From positions 1-33,080 of IMG/VR virus record IMGVR_UViG_3300036852_000081: 33,080 bases of DNA; one strand, 5' to 3'. This DNA comes from a virus. Under the pieces are notes generated by a model. That model was not told where the DNA came from. It ran no database searches and was given only the letters and a program-made list of their open reading frames with translations. Shown here one piece after another: positions 29,348-33,080 of the stretch. The translations under genes were made by a program, and so were the position numbers. Within the stretch, counting starts at the first letter, position 1. The number at the start of each line of letters is the position of its first letter.

Positions 29348-29911
29348 ATGAGATTCGCCTACGCCGACCCGCCCTACCTCGGCGTCGCCCGGAAGCGATA
29401 CCCGGAGCATCCCGAGTCGTGGGTCTATGACACGGTCGAAGGCCACAGCCAGCTGATCGATCGGCTCGTGTCGGAGTACCCGGACGGCTGGGCGCTGTCG
29501 ATGGCGTCGAATAACCTCCGCGACCTCTTGCCGCGCTGCCCGACCGACGTGCGCGTCATGGCGTGGTGTAAGCCCTTCACGACGTTCTTCCCCAACGTGC
29601 CTGTCGCCTACGCCTGGGAGCCGGTCGTGGTCAGGGGTGGCAGAAAGCGACCCAAGTCAGAGCCGACGATCCGCGACTACATCACGGCGTCGTCACCGGT
29701 CGTCCGCGGTAAGGGGTTCATCGGACGCAAGCCGCCCGAGTTCAGCTGGTGGCTGTTTGAGGTGCTCGGGATGCAACAGGCGGATGAACTCGAGGACATC
29801 TTCCCCGGCTCCGGTGGTGTCGGTGAGGCATGGGTCGCTTGGCGTGATCGCTTCATCTTCGGACACGAGGCGCCCGAGGATACGACCACCGAACTCGGTC
29901 TCGCAGGCTGA
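29348..29911 (+). CDS. DPPY-type DNA methyltransferase
   Basis: A 187-residue product. ATG 29348 has GGAGG at 29336-29340 with ideal spacing; an in-frame ATG at 29219 (ATGA overlap) would add 43 residues without conserved character. MRFAYADPPYLG gives the DPPY catalytic motif at residues 7-10. Near the C-terminus, FSWWLFEVLGMQQADELEDI then FPGSGGVGEAW resembles the AdoMet-binding FxGSG. The order catalytic motif before AdoMet motif is the permuted one seen in beta-type N6-adenine/N4-cytosine enzymes. It probably modifies phage DNA against restriction. At 187 residues it is small, with little room for a separate target-recognition domain. Confidence 0.75.
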   Translation: MRFAYADPPYLGVARKRYPEHPESWVYDTVEGHSQLIDRLVSEYPDGWALSMASNNLRDLLPRCPTDVRVMAWCKPFTTFFPNVPVAYAWEPVVVRGGRKRPKSEPTIRDYITASSPVVRGKGFIGRKPPEFSWWLFEVLGMQQADELEDIFPGSGGVGEAWVAWRDRFIFGHEAPEDTTTELGLAG

Positions 29912-29937
29912 TGGCGCGAAGGCTGGGGCGGCGGTAG

Positions 29938-30213
29938 ATGGCCGCGCGACCGGGCGTCGACAACCCGCTCGCAGGCCCCCGTCTCCCCCGAAACGGGGCG
30001 TACTTCGCGCCCGACGACATCGAGGACCCGGCCAAGGGTGAGAAGGTGCCGCGCTGCCTGACCTGTGGCACGCCGACACAGCCGATCACCGGGACGTTCA
30101 TCCCCGACCGCTCGCAGCCCTACGCCGGTCGCCACTTCCGCTACCGCCTGTGCATCCGCTGCATCGAGCACGCGAACGGACCCCAGGACCCCGACCCGCT
30201 CTATGCCGCTTGA
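29938..30213 (+). CDS. zinc-ribbon protein
   Basis: A 91-residue product from ATG 29938. CLTCGTPTQPITGTFIPDRS, then YRLCIRCIEHANG: two CxxC pairs about 30 residues apart, a complete zinc ribbon. The N-terminal 35 residues are polar. Start is taken directly after the TAG at 29935. Function unknown. Confidence 0.65.
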   Translation: MAARPGVDNPLAGPRLPRNGAYFAPDDIEDPAKGEKVPRCLTCGTPTQPITGTFIPDRSQPYAGRHFRYRLCIRCIEHANGPQDPDPLYAA

Positions 30214-30255
30214 CAACATGGAGCGAAGATTCGACGTGGACTCTCCTCGTCCCTC

Positions 30256-30288
30256 GCGGTGCCGTGTCTTCCTTCCGCACGGCACCGC
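30256..30288 (+). terminator. perfect 11-bp hairpin before the lysis genes
   Basis: GCGGTGCCGTG (30256-30266) and CACGGCACCGC (30278-30288) are exact inverted repeats around an 11-nt pyrimidine-rich loop in the 84-nt gap 30214-30297, the largest gap in this part of the genome. No T-run follows. It could be a terminator, an attenuator or an RNA processing site separating early genes from the lysis cassette. Confidence 0.5.
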
Positions 30289-30297
30289 ACTCCCTCG

Positions 30298-30705
30298 ATG
30301 ACCGGTGAACTCAGCGGCGGTCGGTTCGGCCTGCCCGACGTGGTGCGGCTGTTGCGCGAGGACATCACCGCCTCAGAGACTCGGGTGATGACCCAGATCA
30401 CCGGCATCCGCGCCGAGCTCGGCCACGACATCGAGGGAGCATCGGACGCCTTCCTCGCCTACCAGTCCGACCACCTCGGCGTCCACAACCGCCGGGCCGA
30501 GGACACCGACCGCATCCACAAGGACCTCGCCTCGCGGCTCGATGCCATGACCATCGTCGAGGCCCGTCGCGCAGGCTCGCTCGCGGTGATCCTGCTGCTC
30601 ATCCGCACCGTGGGCACGCACTGGCAGGCCCTCGCCGCGATCGTGGCGCTCGTCGGGCTGCTGCTGGGCCGGGTGGACATCAGCGTGTCGGGGCCGGTCC
30701 CGTGA
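30298..30705 (+). CDS. holin-like / XhlA-like membrane protein
   Basis: A 135-residue product from ATG 30298. A soluble helical N-terminal part with coiled-coil character (LLREDITASETRVMTQITGI, DRIHKDLASRLDAMTIVEAR) leads to one or two C-terminal membrane segments (LAVILLLIRTV and ALAAIVALVGLLLG). This layout resembles XhlA-type accessory holins that work with a separate holin, and it lies in the lysis region. The function is inferred. Confidence 0.6.
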   Translation: MTGELSGGRFGLPDVVRLLREDITASETRVMTQITGIRAELGHDIEGASDAFLAYQSDHLGVHNRRAEDTDRIHKDLASRLDAMTIVEARRAGSLAVILLLIRTVGTHWQALAAIVALVGLLLGRVDISVSGPVP

Positions 30706-30706
30706 C

Positions 30707-30868
30707 ATGTGCTACCGCGTTCGCCTCCACGTCGGAGAGCGCGTCGTGACGCCGATCATCGTCGCTGCGACCCCGGAGGAGGCCGTGGCCCGCGCCCGGC
30801 ACCTGTTCCCCGGCGGCGAGGTGGTGGCGCTCGCCCTCGCCCACCCCGGCAGGGTTCACCGACGATGA
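30707..30868 (+). CDS. 53-residue hypothetical protein
   Basis: From ATG 30707: MCYRVRLHVGERVVTPIIVA, then ATPEEAVARARHLFPGGEVV. A compact beta-alpha-beta pattern similar to small phage proteins with an ATxEEAxxxA helix. Its stop overlaps the next ATG (ATGA at 30865). Function unknown. Confidence 0.55.
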   Translation: MCYRVRLHVGERVVTPIIVAATPEEAVARARHLFPGGEVVALALAHPGRVHRR

Positions 30869-31059
30869 GCCTGGTGTCCGACCTCATCCGCCGCCCACCG
30901 GCCGAATACGAGGCCGCCCGGCAGTACGCGCAGGCCGTCGAACGCCACTTCGATCACGCCCATCGCCTCGTCATCGAGGGCAAGGTGGATGAGGCCGAAC
31001 GCATCGCACGCGGGGCGGTGGCATTGCGGATGGACGCCCGATACGAGGTGCGGCCGTGA
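30865..31059 (+). CDS. 64-residue helical protein
   Basis: From ATG 30865 (ATGA). AEYEAARQYAQAVERHFDHA and GKVDEAERIARGAVALRMDA are amphipathic helices. It precedes the endolysin with a 4-nt overlap. No family recognised. Confidence 0.5.
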   Translation: MSLVSDLIRRPPAEYEAARQYAQAVERHFDHAHRLVIEGKVDEAERIARGAVALRMDARYEVRP

Positions 31060-31982
31060 CGTTCGCCCCGCCCACGATCAGCGCGCTAGCCGCCTATTGG
31101 GTCGCCCAGGGCGGCGTCAACTCGGGCATCGTCGGTGACCTCGCCCACCAGCAGCGGGCGAGCTACCACAACGGCCAGGACGTGATCACGAAGTACGGCC
31201 GCACGGCGGTGAATGACTACACGATCCGCTTGGCGCGTGACCGTGAGCCGTACCTGACCAACGCCGCCGCCGCGCTCGACCTCGGACGCCTCGATGGAAC
31301 GCTGGCGAACCTTCAGGCGTTCTCCCGCTGGTTGGTCGCGCGGTGCAAGGCCGACCCGACCGGCTACCGGCTCATCCGCGACGTGATCTACAGCCCTGAC
31401 GGCAAGGTGGTCCGGCGCTGGGACAACGAGTCGAAGACCCTCAACGTCGGCGGCGACGGGACCGGGCAGGGCGATAACTCGCACCTGTGGCACACGCACA
31501 TCAGCTTCTACCGGGACAGCGAGCCGCGCGCCAAGGTGCAGCTGTTCCGCCCGTACTTCGAGGAGGCCATCATGCCGCTCGTCACCAAGGATCCAATCAC
31601 GCCCCTCGTCCCGAAGGTCATCGGCTGGGTGCCCGGCGCCATCCTGTACGACCTCAACGCCAAGGTGTTCTCCACGACCACCAACACCGTGGCCGGGCGC
31701 CCCAGCCCCTACTCCGTGCTCGTGGGCGGAGTCACGTACCGGCTTGTCCTGACCGGCGACGACCCGGCCAACGATCCGACCCTCGCCCAGATCGTCATGG
31801 TCAAGAAGGGCAATCCGACTGGCGACGATCCCAAGGTGACGATCGGCGACCCGCCGGCGCCGACCGTCCCGGCAACCGATTGCACGGACGAGGTCAAGGC
31901 CGCCGTCGCGTCGTACCAGACGCGCATCCAGGGCATCAAGGCGAAGGTCGCGGCCAACGCCGCCGACGTCGCGAACGACTGA
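31056..31982 (+). CDS. endolysin, M15-type peptidase
   Basis: A 308-residue product from GTG 31056 (GTGA). The N-terminal 170 residues carry an M15 peptidase-like zinc site: SYHNGQD (Ser36, His38), Asp54 in VNDYTIRL, and WHTHISFY with His146 and His148. M15 enzymes cleave peptide cross-links or stem peptides of peptidoglycan. Residues 185-260 may form a small beta cell-wall binding or structural domain (GWVPGAILYDLNAKVFSTTT), followed by a helical C-terminus (YQTRIQGIKAKVAANAADV). No signal peptide, so release depends on the holin. Located directly before the holin. Confidence 0.72.
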   Translation: MTFAPPTISALAAYWVAQGGVNSGIVGDLAHQQRASYHNGQDVITKYGRTAVNDYTIRLARDREPYLTNAAAALDLGRLDGTLANLQAFSRWLVARCKADPTGYRLIRDVIYSPDGKVVRRWDNESKTLNVGGDGTGQGDNSHLWHTHISFYRDSEPRAKVQLFRPYFEEAIMPLVTKDPITPLVPKVIGWVPGAILYDLNAKVFSTTTNTVAGRPSPYSVLVGGVTYRLVLTGDDPANDPTLAQIVMVKKGNPTGDDPKVTIGDPPAPTVPATDCTDEVKAAVASYQTRIQGIKAKVAANAADVAND

Positions 31983-31993
31983 GGAGAACGACG

Positions 31994-32299
31994 ATGTTTC
32001 TCGGACGCCCGGTCAATCTGTGGGTCGGCCTCATCGGTGGCGGCGTGAGCACGGCGATCTCGATCATCGGCGCAACGCAGACCCCGGAGATCGCGCAGCA
32101 GTGGGCGATCATCCTCGGCGCCGTCGGCGGCTTCCTCGGCGTCCTGGTGGCGTTCCTCGCCGGCCAGCCGCCGACCCTCGCTCCCGGCGACACGTTCCAC
32201 ATCTCGACGCCCGCGGGCCAGCCCAACACCGTCGGCGTCGTGACCCCGCCCGAGCCTGTATCCGTGTCGTCGACGATTGGGGAGACGGTGGAGCCATGA
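31994..32299 (+). CDS. probable holin
   Basis: A 101-residue product with GGAG before ATG 31994. Two hydrophobic segments (LWVGLIGGGVSTAISIIGAT, WAIILGAVGGFLGVLVAFLA) connected by a short polar turn, and a Pro-rich soluble tail. Size, topology and position right after the endolysin fit a class II holin that would open the inner membrane. Confidence 0.72.
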   Translation: MFLGRPVNLWVGLIGGGVSTAISIIGATQTPEIAQQWAIILGAVGGFLGVLVAFLAGQPPTLAPGDTFHISTPAGQPNTVGVVTPPEPVSVSSTIGETVEP

Positions 32300-32406
32300 G
32301 CGCTCTCGAGTACATCGCATCTGCGGCTGCTTGGGTGGTGCTTGTCGGCGTCTTCGCTGGCTGCGCGTACATCGTGGCGCGCTTCGTCGTGGAGGTGTTG
32401 ACGTGA
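32296..32406 (+). CDS. 36-residue single-pass membrane protein
   Basis: From ATG 32296 (ATGA). MSALEYIASAAAWVVLVGVF then AGCAYIVARFVVEVLT: one membrane helix. It directly follows the holin and could be an antiholin or lysis accessory. Confidence 0.5.
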   Translation: MSALEYIASAAAWVVLVGVFAGCAYIVARFVVEVLT

Positions 32407-32582
32407 GGGAGTGGGTGCTGATCCGTTCCTGGCCCCTCGCTTCGGGGCTCGTCTCTCGAGGCGGGATGATCCACACGCTCTGCGGGAAGTGGGCGCCGGT
32501 CGGTGCGAAGCGCGCACCGGGCCTGCCCTCTGGGAAGTCCTGCGAGTCCTGCTTCCGGCTCAGGGAGGTTGCTGGCGAATGA
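32403..32582 (+). CDS. small protein with cysteine knuckle
   Basis: A 59-residue product from GTG 32403 (GTGA). MIHTLCGKWAPVGAKRAPGL, then SGKSCESCFRLRE: C, then CxxC with a His, a possible three- or four-ligand zinc site. Function unknown. Confidence 0.5.
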   Translation: MREWVLIRSWPLASGLVSRGGMIHTLCGKWAPVGAKRAPGLPSGKSCESCFRLREVAGE

Positions 32583-32707
32583 GTATCGACCTGATCCTCG
32601 TCATCGGTGCCCTGTTCTGCTTCGCCTTGGCAGCGATCAATGCCAAGAGCCCCGTCAACCTGATCGGGCTCGGGCTGTTCCTGTTCGTGCTGCGGGAGCT
32701 GGTGTGA
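32579..32707 (+). CDS. 42-residue membrane protein
   Basis: From ATG 32579 (ATGA). Two short hydrophobic stretches (IDLILVIGALFCFALAAI and PVNLIGLGLFLFVLREL). Possible lysis accessory. The overlaps on both sides support translation. Confidence 0.5.
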   Translation: MSIDLILVIGALFCFALAAINAKSPVNLIGLGLFLFVLRELV

Positions 32708-32757
32708 GCACGACGAACGGACGTGACGTAATCGTGGTCATCGAGGCGCGTTGGTGA
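32704..32757 (+). CDS. 17-residue micro-ORF coupling the lysis genes to the HNH gene
   Basis: GTG 32704 overlaps the previous TGA, and its own TGA at 32755 overlaps the GTG of the HNH gene at 32754. It encodes VSTTNGRDVIVVIEARW (read from Met). It may be a true micro-protein or only a translational bridge. Confidence 0.35.
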   Translation: MSTTNGRDVIVVIEARW

Positions 32758-33080
32758 TCCGCGATTGCCTCGACCGTGGGGCGGGCTGCCTCGGTACGGC
32801 GCTGCCCGGTGGCGCGCGCTGCCGTGTCTGCCAGTCAGCACGCAACCGCAGGCCAGCGCGGGCGATCTACCGAGGACCGTGGCGCGCCACCTCCAAGCGA
32901 CGCAGGGCTGAGGTGGGCCACTGTCAGGTGCAGGGGTCGGGCTGCACCGGCGCACCGGACACGCTGGACCATACGACGGGGCTCGTAGCGTGCCTCGTGT
33001 GCCATCGCAGCGAGCGTCAGGGTGGCGTCAGGGTCGCGAAAAGTTCGGAAGGGTCGGGTCGGCGTCAACCCTGGGCCGCG
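32754..33080 (+). CDS. HNH endonuclease next to the terminase (runs off the right edge)
   Basis: From GTG 32754 (GTGA). The first 109 codons end exactly at the window edge; on a circle it continues for 15 codons to the TGA at 46-48. A first zinc pair CLDRGAGC then CRVCQSARN, followed by YRGPWRATSKRRRAEVG, HCQVQGSGC, LDHTTGLVACLVCHRSE with Asp-His and the CxxCH end of an HNH fold. HNH proteins beside terminase genes are known to help packaging cleavage in some phages. The usual Asn before the last CxxCH is not obvious. Confidence 0.72.
   Translation, partial: MIRDCLDRGAGCLGTALPGGARCRVCQSARNRRPARAIYRGPWRATSKRRRAEVGHCQVQGSGCTGAPDTLDHTTGLVACLVCHRSERQGGVRVAKSSEGSGRRQPWAA

Larger units (their letters stand above)
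28994..29933 (+). repeat. 22-bp direct repeats flanking the second methyltransferase module
   Basis: TGGCGCGAAGGCTGG(A/G)GCGGCG occurs at 28994-29015 and 29912-29933 with one mismatch. The left copy ends the gene at 28837; the right copy follows the adenine methyltransferase stop and encodes only MARRLGRR before a TAG at 29935. The copies bracket the genes at 29016 and 29348. Confidence 0.8.

Noticed and set aside
1-33080. CRISPR arrays, transposases or insertion sequences
   Set aside because: No regularly spaced repeats with unique spacers, no transposase motifs and no terminal inverted repeats with target duplications were seen.
1-33080. A virion-associated RNA polymerase, DNA polymerase or helicase
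   Set aside because: No polymerase palm motifs or DEAD/Walker helicase motifs outside the terminase; replication appears to rely on host enzymes.

Overview
The window reads as one complete, circular (or circularly permuted) genome of a small temperate tailed phage, probably a siphovirus. It is about 33 kb and GC-rich, with frequent GTG starts. The last open gene (from 32754) has no stop at the right edge. It continues in frame into base 1 and stops at 46-48, exactly where the next gene starts at GTG 45. An attP-like site lies inside the window next to the integrase rather than at its edges, so this is a free or circularised phage genome and not a prophage with host flanks. The host is not identifiable from the sequence. 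A tRNA-Val(GAC) 3' half with encoded CCA and the composition point to a high-GC bacterium, for example an actinobacterium or Chloroflexota member; this is inference.

Layout. 1-15388 (+) is the late structural block: HNH gene end, possible small terminase, large terminase, portal, a protease-capsid fusion, a repeat-containing possible decoration protein, head-tail connector genes, two related tail tube-like proteins, a chaperone-like gene, tape measure, a large tail protein, and three tail-tip or fibre genes, one with a phosphodiesterase (GDPD) domain. 15390-17205 (-) is a lysogeny operon: an immunity repressor followed by a multi-pass membrane protein resembling GT-C glycosyltransferases, a likely lysogenic-conversion gene. 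17206-17260 is the divergent switch, with a strong promoter and CCCACG-type operators. 17261-26296 (+) is the early block: Cro-like protein, HNH endonuclease, many tiny zinc-ribbon or membrane genes, YqaJ exonuclease plus Bet/RecT annealing protein, a replication initiator containing a possible origin, and a resolvase-like nuclease. 26293-27775 holds a Xis-like HTH gene overlapping a tyrosine integrase, then attP. 27776-29911 carries two DNA methyltransferases, the first with a remarkable two-frame structure. 30298-32757 holds the lysis cassette (holin candidates, M15-type endolysin) and a chain of micro-genes leading into the HNH gene before the terminase.

How the parts work together. Most early and lysis genes overlap by 4 nt (ATGA or GTGA) or 1 nt, implying long polycistronic, translationally coupled messages. 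The switch chooses between leftward repressor plus membrane-protein expression (lysogeny, probably changing the host surface) and rightward early expression (recombination, replication, excision). Packaging and morphogenesis follow. Function names rest on motifs and gene order read by eye; no database search was run.
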